Source: Brevundimonas sp. (GTDB taxonomy: Bacteria; Pseudomonadota; Alphaproteobacteria; Caulobacterales; Caulobacteraceae). Taken from it: a stretch of 10,655 nt of DNA. Positions within the stretch are counted from its first letter, which is position 1; each line of letters begins with the position of its first letter. Shown piece by piece: positions 1-7,800 of the stretch. Where the stretch lies: positions 1 through 10,655 of the forward strand of contig NZ_JAVHLH010000080.1 of NCBI RefSeq assembly GCF_031082345.1, written 5' to 3'. A program made the translations under genes and the position numbers. The notes under the pieces are model-generated. The model saw only the letters and a list, made by a program, of their open reading frames with translations. It was not told the origin of the DNA and did not search any database.

Positions 1-405
1 ATCGCCACCAAGCTGGGCGTGTCCGAGGAAGAGGTCACCAATATGAACCGCCGCCTCGGCGGTGACGCTTCGCTGAACGCGCCGCTGCGCGCCGACGGCG
101 AGAGCGAGTGGCAGGACTGGCTGGCCGACGACACGGCGGTCTCGCAGGAGACCCAGCTGGCCGAGGACGAAGAGAAATCGATCCGCCGCGGCCTGCTCGA
201 GGAAGCCATGCAGGAGCTGACCGACCGCGAGAAGCACATCCTGACCGAACGTCGGCTCAAGGACGATCCGGTCACGCTGGAGGAGCTGGCGGGTCAATAC
301 GGCGTGTCGCGCGAGCGGGTGCGTCAAATCGAGGTCCGCGCCTTCGAGAAGCTGCAGAAGGCCATGCGCGCCGCCGCCGAGGAGCGGAATCTGGTCGACG
401 TCTGA
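1..405 (+). CDS. rpoH: RNA polymerase sigma-32 factor RpoH, C-terminal part
   Basis: This is the C-terminal end (134 residues) of an alternative sigma-70 family factor; the start lies left of the window. The frame is open from base 1 to the TGA at 403-405. The visible part begins in sigma region 3 (LGVSEEEVTNMNRRL, then DASLNAPL, a stretch typical of RpoH). It ends with region 4.2, a helix-turn-helix (VTLEELAGQYGVSRERVRQIE) that contacts the -35 element, followed by a short tail ending NLVDV. RpoH directs core RNA polymerase to heat-shock promoters for chaperone and protease genes. The RpoH assignment rests on the DASLNAP stretch and the short tail after region 4; RpoD would usually be longer around region 3. 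The gene converges on the receiver gene at 438-1244. A DnaJ-type co-chaperone lies about 3.5 kb away on the other strand, but nothing seen links their expression. Confidence 0.9.
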   Translation: MATKLGVSEEEVTNMNRRLGGDASLNAPLRADGESEWQDWLADDTAVSQETQLAEDEEKSIRRGLLEEAMQELTDREKHILTERRLKDDPVTLEELAGQYGVSRERVRQIEVRAFEKLQKAMRAAAEERNLVDV

Positions 406-414
406 TCGCGGGCT

Positions 415-437
415 GGCTGGCGAGGCCGTCGCCAGCC
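415..437. terminator. stem-loop between convergent rpoH and receiver gene
   Basis: A perfect 9-bp inverted repeat (GGCTGGCGA at 415-423, TCGCCAGCC at 429-437) encloses a 5-base loop. It starts 9 bases after the rpoH stop and ends directly at the stop codon of the opposing gene. Its place between two converging genes suggests a bidirectional terminator. There is no T-tract on either side, so it is not a textbook intrinsic terminator. It may instead stall polymerase or protect the 3' ends of both transcripts. Confidence 0.5.
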
Positions 438-1244
438 TCAGCCGGCTCTCTTCAGCGACTCCGGCGGGGCCATGGCCAGCAGGGAGCCGATCGGGGCCGC
501 GAGCGTCGCCTTGCAGGGCGGCCCCGAGGCAAGGGTGACTTCCAGCGCGCCGACAGCGACCGCCAGTCGCGAATCCGAGACCTTCATGGCCAGCGATTTC
601 AGCGTCGCGGCCTGCTCGCGAATGGCCCGTACCGCCTGCATTGGGTCGTTGTCGAACTGATCAAGGGCCGATGCGAGAATCCGCATGGCCTGATCCTTCG
701 CGGCCGCCATCGCCGCCGCGCCGTTCGCGGGCTTGTCCGCCTTGCGCTTGCGGTCGCCCGAGAATTCACCCGAGTTGAACCGTCGCCGGTCCGGTCCGAC
801 ATAGCCGACGGCTTCCACCCAGTCGCGGGGCTTCAGAGCGACGTTTTCGACCCGCTTGAGCAGGTCGGCGCTCGTGAAAGGCTTGCGCAGGAATTCGTGC
901 ACTCCGCTGTCACGCGCACCCAGGATCGTGCTGGCGGTCGCATCGGCCGTGACCATGATGATTGGCGCCCGGCGGCAGGCAAAGCTCGACCGACGCAGCG
1001 CCCGCGCCAGGGACTCTCCGTTGAGGTTGTCGCCATTGCGCTCGGTGAAGATGATGCCGGGCTCGAGGTCTCCCGCGGTCTTCAGGGCGCGAGGCTCGCT
1101 CTGCTCGACGACGATTTCGCCCGCCCCCATGCCCTTGATGATCTCTGTCAGAAGACGCGCCGCGTGAGGGTTCGGATCGACGATCAGAACCCGTCGCAGC
1201 GCCGGGGCCAGCTTAGCCAGCATACGAGGATCGACAGCAAACAA
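438..1244 (-). CDS. stand-alone receiver-domain protein with Glu at the phosphoacceptor position
   Basis: A 268-residue protein with an N-terminal CheY-like receiver domain (about residues 18-135) and an alpha-helical C-terminal part without a recognised output domain. Visible receiver landmarks are D23 in VLIVDPN (metal pocket, lacking the usual second acidic residue), T99 in IIMVTAD and K121-P122 in FLRKPF. The phospho-accepting Asp is replaced by Glu (E68, in PGIIFTERNGDNLNG). A GPDRRR motif follows the receiver (residues 150-155), as in other alphaproteobacterial receiver proteins, then a basic linker and a helical region (about 175-242). It may act as a phosphorylation-independent partner protein; the target is unknown. 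I chose the TTG at 1244 because GGAGG lies 7 bases upstream and little precedes the receiver fold. An in-frame ATG at 1271 would add nine residues but has no ribosome binding site and sits one base from a palindrome. The gene follows purA after an 82-bp gap. Confidence 0.78.
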   Translation of the reverse strand: MFAVDPRMLAKLAPALRRVLIVDPNPHAARLLTEIIKGMGAGEIVVEQSEPRALKTAGDLEPGIIFTERNGDNLNGESLARALRRSSFACRRAPIIMVTADATASTILGARDSGVHEFLRKPFTSADLLKRVENVALKPRDWVEAVGYVGPDRRRFNSGEFSGDRKRKADKPANGAAAMAAAKDQAMRILASALDQFDNDPMQAVRAIREQAATLKSLAMKVSDSRLAVAVGALEVTLASGPPCKATLAAPIGSLLAMAPPESLKRAG

Positions 1245-1251
1245 GACGCAG

Positions 1252-1256
1252 CCTCC
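1252..1256 (-). promoter_or_regulatory. Shine-Dalgarno GGAGG that sets a TTG start
   Basis: On the minus strand GGAGG occurs 7 bases before a TTG codon (1242-1244) that is in frame with the receiver protein. It cannot serve the upstream in-frame ATG at 1269-1271, because it lies downstream of that codon. This favours initiation at TTG. Confidence 0.6.
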
Positions 1257-1272
1257 AGATAAGGCCGTCATG

Positions 1273-1292
1273 CTTAACCGGCGCCGGTTAAG
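1273..1292. promoter_or_regulatory. perfect 20-bp palindrome, candidate operator
   Basis: CTTAACCGGCGCCGGTTAAG is a perfect dyad with no mismatch, lying 28 bases upstream of the proposed TTG start of the receiver gene and 34 bases after the purA stop. It contains two inverted TTAACC half-sites. Scanning by eye I saw no other TTAA in the window, which makes the pair stand out in this GC-rich sequence. A dimeric regulator could bind here. TTAACC is the half-site of the Caulobacter cell-cycle regulator CtrA, but the canonical CtrA box is a direct TTAA-N7-TTAA, whereas here the halves are inverted with 10 bases between the TTAA words. No T-run follows on the minus strand, so it does not look like a purA terminator. 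Confidence 0.45.
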
Positions 1293-1326
1293 GCCCGTTG
1301 AACGCTGGGAATGTCGGGACCAACGA

Positions 1327-2622
1327 CTACCCTTGGAAGGGGTCGTGCATCAGGATGGTGTCGTCCCGCTCGGGGCTGGTCGAAAGCAGCGCCACGGGCG
1401 CGCCGATCAGCTCCTCGATACGGCGAACGTACTTGATGGCGTTGGCGTTCAAATCACGGAAGCTGCGGGCCGAAGCCGTGCTTTCGCTCCATCCCTCGAG
1501 TTCCTCGAACACGGGCTCGGCCGCGGCCTGGGCCTTCAGGCTGGACGGCAGATAGTCCACCACCTCGCCGCCGATGCGATAGCCGGTGCAGATCTTGAGC
1601 GTCTTCAGTCCGTCGAGGACGTCCAGCTTCGTCAGGGCGATGCCATCGATGCCATTGATGGCCACCGACTGCCGCACCAGGACCGCGTCAAACCAGCCGC
1701 AACGCCGGGCCCGGCCTGTGTTGACGCCCACTTCGCGGCCCACGGTCGCCAGATGCCGGCCGACCTCATCGTCGAGCTCACAGGCGAACGGCCCCTCCCC
1801 GACGCGGGTGGTGTAGGCCTTCACGATGCCCAGCACATAGCCGACGCTTCTCGGACCGATCCCGGATCCCGCCGCGGCCTGACCGGCCACGGTGTTGGAG
1901 CTGGTCACATAGGGATAGGTGCCGTGATCGACGTCGAGGAAGGCGCCCTGGGCGCCCTCGAACAAAACGCGCTTTCCATCGCGCCGCGCCTGATCAAGCA
2001 CGCGCCAGGCAGGCTGAACATAGGGCAGGATCTTCGGCGCGATCTCCAGCAGCTGCTGGAGGAGCGCCTCCGGATCGATCGGCTCGAGGCCGAGACCCGC
2101 CCGCAAGGGATCGTGATGCGCCCGCAGACGATCGATTTTCACCTTGAGATCTTCGGCGCTGGCGAGGTCGCAAACGCGGATGGCTCGCCGACCCACCTTG
2201 TCCTCATAGGCCGGGCCGATGCCGCGGCCCGTGGTGCCGATACGGGCTCCGGGGGCGCTGGCCGCCGCCTCGCGGGCCACGTCCAGCGCCGGATGGATCG
2301 GCAGGATCAGGCAGGCGTTGTCGGCGACGATCAGTACGTCCGGGCTGATGGCGACACCCTGGGCCACGATCTTTTCGATCTCGCCGACCAGATGCCAGGG
2401 GTCGACGACCACGCCGTTGCCGATGATCGAGGGCTTTCCCTGAACGACCCCGCTCGGCAGCAGGGCCAGCTTATAGACCTTGCCATCGACCACCAGGGTG
2501 TGGCCCGCGTTGTGGCCGCCCTGGAAGCGAACGACCACGTCCGCCCGGTTCGACAGCCAGTCGACGATCTTGCCCTTGCCTTCGTCGCCCCACTGGGCGC
2601 CGACCACCGCGACGTTCGCCAA
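1327..2622 (-). CDS. purA: adenylosuccinate synthetase PurA
   Basis: A 431-residue cytoplasmic enzyme, the normal full length, that joins IMP and aspartate using GTP to give adenylosuccinate, the first committed step from IMP to AMP. The P-loop-like motif WGDEGKGK (residues 11-18, with catalytic D13) is followed by GGHNAGHT (35-42, catalytic H41). The PurA signature [14 protein letters not shown] is at 129-142. Further on come FEGAQG, the [16 protein letters not shown] stretch and [11 protein letters not shown] near the IMP and GTP sites. The start codon is TTG (2620-2622). It is supported by the canonical N-terminus [18 protein letters not shown] and by GGAGA 6 bases upstream; no ATG gives a sensible N-terminus. 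The gene lies 83 bp after serC on the same strand and may be partly co-transcribed with it. I found no convincing promoter in the gap. The assignment is secure. Confidence 0.98.
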   Translation of the reverse strand: MANVAVVGAQWGDEGKGKIVDWLSNRADVVVRFQGGHNAGHTLVVDGKVYKLALLPSGVVQGKPSIIGNGVVVDPWHLVGEIEKIVAQGVAISPDVLIVADNACLILPIHPALDVAREAAASAPGARIGTTGRGIGPAYEDKVGRRAIRVCDLASAEDLKVKIDRLRAHHDPLRAGLGLEPIDPEALLQQLLEIAPKILPYVQPAWRVLDQARRDGKRVLFEGAQGAFLDVDHGTYPYVTSSNTVAGQAAAGSGIGPRSVGYVLGIVKAYTTRVGEGPFACELDDEVGRHLATVGREVGVNTGRARRCGWFDAVLVRQSVAINGIDGIALTKLDVLDGLKTLKICTGYRIGGEVVDYLPSSLKAQAAAEPVFEELEGWSESTASARSFRDLNANAIKYVRRIEELIGAPVALLSTSPERDDTILMHDPFQG

Positions 2623-2628
2623 GACGTT

Positions 2629-2633
2629 TCTCC
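2629..2633 (-). promoter_or_regulatory. ribosome binding site for the TTG start of purA
   Basis: GGAGA on the minus strand lies 6 bases before the TTG codon of purA. Together with the conserved [18 protein letters not shown]-terminus it fixes a non-ATG start. The surrounding serC-purA gap (2623-2705) has a CTATAG that vaguely resembles a -10 box, but no -35 element at proper spacing. Confidence 0.6.
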
Positions 2634-2705
2634 GCTACCGGGACTTCTGGAATGCGGGCGCAGCCTATAGCGGGGGAATCGGACGATGTCGCCCAAAGCA
2701 GCGGA

Positions 2706-3869
2706 TTATTCCGCGAGCGCCGTCTCGTAGGCCCAATCCAGCCACGGCGTCATCGCCTCGACATCGGCAGTCTCGACCGTGCAGCCGCACCAGATGCGCA
2801 GCCCGGCCGGTGCATTGCGATGGCTTTCGACATCGAAGGCCGCACCCTCGGCCTCGAGCAGCGTCTTGATCCGCTTCACCAGCGCCTGCCGCGCGGTCTC
2901 GTCCATGGCGGTCACGCACGGATCGACGAACTTCAAACAGACCGACGTCGTCGAGCGCGTGGCCGGGTTCCCGGCCAGGTAATCGATCCAGTCCGTGCGC
3001 CGGACCCAGGCGTCGAGCGCCGCCGCATTCGCCTCCGTGCGAGCAATCAGCGCCGGCAATCCGCCGATCGCCAGACCCCATTCGACGGCGTCGATCCAGT
3101 CCTCGATGGTCCAGACCGAGAAGGTGTTGATCATCGAGCCGGAGGCCAGGGCGGCGTCGAAGCCCTCGCCGTTTCTCAGCCGCAGGACCTTGGGCACGGG
3201 ACGAGGCGACGTGTAGCGGTCAAGTCTGTCGACGGCCCGGGGCGACAGCGCCACGACGCCCAGTCCGGCTTCGCCCCCGAGCGCCTTCTGGAAACTGAAG
3301 GTGACGACGTCCAGCCGATCCCACGGCAGAGGCATGGCGAAGGCCGCCGAAGTCGCGTCGCAGATCACGAGGCCTTCGCGATCGACCGCGATCCATTCGG
3401 CGTCGGGGGCCTTCACCCCCGATGTCGTGCCGTTCCACGGAAACACGAGGTCCTTCGCCGGATCGATCCCGGACACGTCCGGGAACTCGCCCCACGGCGC
3501 GGTCAGGATTTCCGGATCCAGCTTCAGGTGCTCGCGAATATCCGTGGCCCAGACCTGCCCGAAATTCTCGAACGCCAGCACCTGGACCGGCCGCTCGCCC
3601 AGCATCGACCAAAGCGCCGCTTCGACCGCCCCGGTATCGGATCCGGGCACATAGACCAGCCGCCAGTCCGACGGGACCTGAAGCAGGGCTCGGGTCAGTC
3701 GGAGGCCATGGGCGAAACGCTCCACCACCTCGGGCGCACGGATGCCGCGACCCAACAGTTCATGCGGAATGGCCTCGCTGGACCAGCCCGGCCGTTTCGC
3801 CGTCGGCCCGGACGAGAACCACGGCCGCTCCGGTTTCGCGTTCGGCTTTGCGGGCGTCTGTCGCGTCAC
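2706..3869 (-). CDS. serC: phosphoserine aminotransferase SerC (alphaproteobacterial/Methanosarcina type)
   Basis: A 387-residue PLP-dependent class-V aminotransferase that converts 3-phosphohydroxypyruvate and glutamate to O-phosphoserine and 2-oxoglutarate, the second step of serine synthesis; homologues also act in pyridoxine synthesis. The N-terminal substrate loop is FSSGPTAKRPGW (18-29). PLP phosphate contacts are in VPGSDTGAVE (74-83). D171 in ICDATSAAF should bind the pyridine nitrogen. K195 in SFQKALGGEAG is the Schiff-base lysine. The sequence is of the type annotated as phosphoserine aminotransferase, Methanosarcina type, common in alphaproteobacteria, rather than the E. coli type. 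The start is a GTG (3867-3869) whose bases overlap the TGA of the upstream DnaJ-like gene (GTGA). Only a weak AAGGGCG lies upstream, so translation is probably coupled to that gene. serA, which often accompanies serC, is not next to it; purA follows instead. Confidence 0.95.
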   Translation of the reverse strand: MTRQTPAKPNAKPERPWFSSGPTAKRPGWSSEAIPHELLGRGIRAPEVVERFAHGLRLTRALLQVPSDWRLVYVPGSDTGAVEAALWSMLGERPVQVLAFENFGQVWATDIREHLKLDPEILTAPWGEFPDVSGIDPAKDLVFPWNGTTSGVKAPDAEWIAVDREGLVICDATSAAFAMPLPWDRLDVVTFSFQKALGGEAGLGVVALSPRAVDRLDRYTSPRPVPKVLRLRNGEGFDAALASGSMINTFSVWTIEDWIDAVEWGLAIGGLPALIARTEANAAALDAWVRRTDWIDYLAGNPATRSTTSVCLKFVDPCVTAMDETARQALVKRIKTLLEAEGAAFDVESHRNAPAGLRIWCGCTVETADVEAMTPWLDWAYETALAE

Positions 3870-4777
3870 GGGCGACCCGCGCCCTTGTCACGCATCGCCT
3901 GCGCCACTTTCGTCAATCCCTCATCGGGGCTGTCAGGCAGCAGGATCATCAGCCTGGCCAGCAGATCGCCGCGCTTGCCCCCGACGAACGCGCCTCGTCC
4001 CTTCAGGCGCAACACCTTGCCCGAGCTCGATCCCGGCGGGATGGTCATGTTGACCGTTCCCTCCGGCGTCCGCACCGGGACCTTGCCGCCCAGAATCGCG
4101 TCCGGCAGCGACACCGGCAGGTCCATCGTCAGGTCCGCGCCGTCGCGCTGGAACACGGGATGGGGTGCGATTTTCAGCGTTATCAGCGCATCGCCGGCTT
4201 CACTGCGGCCGGAGGCGCCCGGCGCACCCTGACCGCGCAGACGGATGACCTGCCCGTCCGCCGCTCCCTTGGGAATGGTGACATCCAGGGTCCGCCCGTC
4301 CGAGAACTGGATCCGTCGGGTCGTGCCCGAAATTGCGTCCTCGAGGCCGATCTCCAGCGTCGCCTTCACGTCGGCGCCCCGTGCGGAGAACCCGCCGCGC
4401 GGGCCGCCGGCGCGGGCGCCTCCGCCGAACATCCCGCCGAACAGGTCCTCCAGGTCAACGTTCTCAAAGCCGCCGCGCGGGCCGCCGCCCTGGCCGAAGG
4501 GGCTTCCGCCGGCGCCGCCTCTCGCCCCGCCGCCGAATCCGCGGAACTGCTCGCGTCCGTCGGCGTCAATCTCGCCCCGGTCGAATTTGGCGCGCTTCTC
4601 GGCGTCGCCGAGCAGGTCGAAGGCCGCCGTCACCCGCTTGAAGCGCTCGTCCGCTTCGCGATTGCCGGGATTTTTGTCGGGGTGCAGTTCCTTGGCGAGC
4701 TTGCGAAACGCCTTCTTGATCTCGTCCGCGCTCGCGCCCCTCGAAACGCCCAGTTCCTTGTAGGGATCGCCCGCCAC
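3866..4777 (-). CDS. DnaJ-type co-chaperone without zinc finger (CbpA-like)
   Basis: A 303-residue J-domain protein that should stimulate the ATPase of a DnaK/Hsp70 partner and deliver unfolded substrates to it in the cytoplasm. The J domain covers about residues 4-68, with the catalytic HPD at 32-34. A Gly/Phe-rich linker follows (about 78-130; GGPRGGF occurs twice), including a VDLEDLFGGMFGG stretch typical of such linkers. Two beta-rich C-terminal substrate-binding domains fill the rest (about 133-290). The zinc-binding CxxCxGxG repeats of classical DnaJ are absent and the protein has no cysteine at all, so it is a class II/CbpA-like co-chaperone, not the main dnaJ. The start is GTG (4775-4777), with AGGAG 11 bases upstream, a somewhat long spacing. 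The 101-bp gap from the GTA gene could hold a promoter: TTGCGCC, 13 bases, then CCTAACTG weakly resembles the Caulobacter housekeeping pattern. No sigma-32-like promoter was seen. Confidence 0.92.
   Translation of the reverse strand: MAGDPYKELGVSRGASADEIKKAFRKLAKELHPDKNPGNREADERFKRVTAAFDLLGDAEKRAKFDRGEIDADGREQFRGFGGGARGGAGGSPFGQGGGPRGGFENVDLEDLFGGMFGGGARAGGPRGGFSARGADVKATLEIGLEDAISGTTRRIQFSDGRTLDVTIPKGAADGQVIRLRGQGAPGASGRSEAGDALITLKIAPHPVFQRDGADLTMDLPVSLPDAILGGKVPVRTPEGTVNMTIPPGSSSGKVLRLKGRGAFVGGKRGDLLARLMILLPDSPDEGLTKVAQAMRDKGAGRP
4392..4487. repeat. 18-bp direct repeat pair in the Gly/Phe linker of the DnaJ-like gene
   Basis: CCGCCGCGCGGGCCGCCG occurs at 4392-4409 and again at 4470-4487, exactly 78 bases (26 codons) apart and in the same reading frame. 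Both copies encode GGPRGG. They could let the linker gain or lose 26 residues by recombination or slippage. They may also simply reflect biased Gly/Pro/Arg codon use. Confidence 0.5.
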
Positions 4778-4878
4778 GTTCGAGTTCGCTCCTGCCGCAT
4801 CAAGTCCAGTCCGTCAGTTAGGGCATTCGCATCACGGCGCAAAGCGCGCGAGGCCCGAATCTCCGCTTTCACGGTGGA

Positions 4879-7800
4879 TCAGATCAGACGGGTGCGGGCG
4901 GCGACGCCCCAGCCATAGCCGTCGCCCCACTGCGAAACCGAAACCTCGGCGTCGATCAAGCCATCCGGAAAGTCGGCGGCGGCGTCCGTCCCGTCGTAGG
5001 TGGCGGCTTCGGTTGCGACCTCGAACGACCGTATCGCGATCCCCGCGTTCAGAATGGCGATCCGATACCGGGGCGGGTCGGAGGGACGAGCCTCCCCCTC
5101 CCATCGATCGCCATCGAGACGTGATCGCGGCGTCCAGATCAGATCGAAGCCGCCATCCGAGCGCCCTGTGCAGCGCAGGTGGGCCGGGCTCCACGGCCGC
5201 TCATGCAGGCCGACCGGCGCGAAGACGATCTCGCTGACGCCGGCGCCGCCAGGCGGCAGTCCCACCGGGGCCGCTCTCCAGACCAGCGGCAGTCCGCGTT
5301 CGGCCGGAGGCGACGCCGCCCGCTCCAGACCCGCGCCCAGAAACACCACGGCTGCGCCGCTCGCCGCCCCCGCCGCCATGGCGTCCTCCGTCCCCTGCTG
5401 TCCGCGCAGCAGTCCGCTCAGTCTCCAGACCTCGCCTCCAACCAGTTCGGCCGTCCGGAACTGAACGATCTCCCAGCCGAGGACGGTCTCCACGGCCACG
5501 GCGTTGCCGCCCGCCAGCACGGCGGATATCGACAGGCTCTCCGGCGCTCCGCCCTCGATTCTGACCTCGAGCGTATTGACCCCGTCCCAGCGGTGCCGCA
5601 CCCCGCCGGCGAGCGCGGCGACCAACTGCCCCACGGTCGCAGATTCGGGAATGTCGCCGCGCGCCGTCAGGCTTGCAGGATCGGCCCCCGCGAAGATGCG
5701 CATCGGTCGCCATGGCTCCGCCGCGACGACCACGATCGGGCGGGCGTCGCCGCCTCCGTCCATCAGCAGGGGCAGGTCGAGCATGCGGAAGTACGGCGCG
5801 CCGGTTGCGGTCGGGCCCTCCCCCGTTGACGGAACTCCGTCGTTCTCTCCGGGTCGGACCGTCGAAGCGGGTTCAAGAACCGCCGACGGAGTCTCGTCCA
5901 GATCGACCCGCATGGCTCGCCAGTCCCGATCGTCGCCTGAGACAGAAACCGTGTCTCCGGGCTCGAGCGCAAGCGATTCCAGCGGCCCGAGGAAGACCGT
6001 CAAGCGGTCCTCGCGGCCGGCCTCCAGGGCCCGCGCCGCCGCCGCCAACGCCAGGGATTTCGAGCAGACGGCAGGCAGGTCCATATCCAGCCCGCCCCCT
6101 TCCCCCGCTGTCCGGACCACCGCGGAGCCCGTCTGATAGTCGGCGTCGCCGTCGATGAACCTCACACGAGCCGCGCCGGGCAGGGCCTCGAGCGTCCGGT
6201 CCGCCCGCACGCCGCCCCCTTTCGCTGGCAGGGCCAGAGCCTCCGGCGCCAGGGTCAGCGCGGCGGGTTCGGTTCCGGAAACCGCGATAAGGCCGTTGCG
6301 CTCGGCTGCGACCATGCCGAGGGCCGCCAGCAGCGGTTCCAGAGCATCCCGAACGCGCATGGGCCGATCGATGACATAGCCTTCCACCTCGCCCCCCGGA
6401 TCTCCGATCTCGAAATCCGTCTCGGCCAGGCCGGCCCGCATCAGGATCTCCGCGAGCAGATTGCGCGTCCCGCCGCCCAGCCGCCCGTTCAGCCAATGCC
6501 CCGTCCGCCATGCGCCTGCATCGGCCCAGACTTCAGAGCGCGCCGGAAAAACGGGCCACGGGCGGGCGTCCCAACACCAGGCGTCCGCGGCCTCCAGCAT
6601 CTTTCCGCCGTAGACCGTCGAGGCCGGATTGTTCGTCGGCTCGGCGAAATGGGCGAGAACCGCTTCCAGGGCCCGGCGCTGCATACGGTCGTCACGGGCG
6701 CCCGTTGAAAAGGGCGGCAGACTGCCTTCCGCGCTCTTGGCATCCTGAAATAGATTGGGCGCATTGCAGCCGCGGTCGACCGCCGGACACCCGAACTCGG
6801 TCAGACGGATCGGCTTCATGGCCGGAGTCCACGCTGTGGGCGCACCGCTCCGGACGCCGCCGGGGCGATCATGGTGCGCGTGCGACCACCATCCGATCAG
6901 GTCCTTGACCCGGAACACCCAGTCCTCGCCATGCGCGGTGTCGACGATCGGCGTGCGAACCTGGGCGGCGCGATCCGACGGCGAGGCGTAGAACCAGTCA
7001 AAGCCTTCGCCGCCCGCCACCTGCGCGGCCAGACTGTCGACCGCGTCGGGCCCGCCGAACAGGTTCGCGTCGAGACCGCCGTCCCCGTACCGCCAGTCCG
7101 ATAGCGGCGGGTACCAGTCGATGCCGACGTAGTCGATGTTCGGATCGGCCCACAGCGGATCCAGGTGAAAGGCCACATCGGCGCCCTGTCGCCATCCGGC
7201 ATATTCCGACCAGTCCGCCGCATAGGACAGCTTGACGCCGCTCCCGACGATCGCCCGGCATTCCGCCGCCAGTACGCGGAAGGCGTCGACCGCCGGAAAC
7301 TGACCGCTTGTGTCGCGCGTCCCGGTCAGGCCCCGCATCTCCGATCCGATCAGAAGCCCGTCCGCGCCACACTCCGCCGCCAGCGCGGCATAATGCAGGG
7401 CCAGCCGCCGCAGGCCCCAGCCGGCGGCCTCGCCGAATACGGCCGAGACGTCTGAACTCGCCGTCGCTTCATCGCCCACCAGTCGGCCCCGCCATGGGTA
7501 GGCCGCCTGTTCCACGCCCCCGTGCGGGTCCGGCAAGCCGTTGCCGGGAGGCACGTCCATGAACACGAAGGGATAGAGCGTCACCTGCAGCCCGCGCGCC
7601 TTCAGTTCGGCCACGGCCTGGCGCACGCTTTCGTCAGAAGGGGTGCCGCCATAGGCCGGGGCGCCGCCGCTCTGCGAGATCAGGTGGGCGTCGTCGCGGG
7701 TCAGACCCGCCACCGACCAGTGGACCGGCTCGGTCGGCTTGTCCCGGCGCTCCACGCCGGGACGGATGGTGCAGTGTCCGGCCCGCAGATCGTCGCCGAA

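Noticed and set aside
1245..1271. ATG at 1271 as the start of the receiver protein
   Set aside because: It has no ribosome binding site and lies one base from the palindrome, while a TTG nine codons downstream has GGAGG at 7-base spacing. It remains possible.
1273..1292. Palindrome as an intrinsic terminator of purA
   Set aside because: No T-run follows on the minus strand, and the dyad has no natural loop spacer. An operator is the better reading.
1270..2670. Long open frame (466 codons) on the plus strand opposite purA
   Set aside because: It is an antisense shadow of high-GC coding sequence. The minus strand encodes an unmistakable full-length PurA, and the plus-strand product is rich in Arg, Gly and Ala without any recognisable motif.
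2652..4918. Overlapping plus-strand open frames of about 500 codons opposite serC and the DnaJ-like gene
   Set aside because: Same reason: Arg/Pro/Ala-rich translations with no domain, no good ribosome binding site, and clear genes on the other strand.
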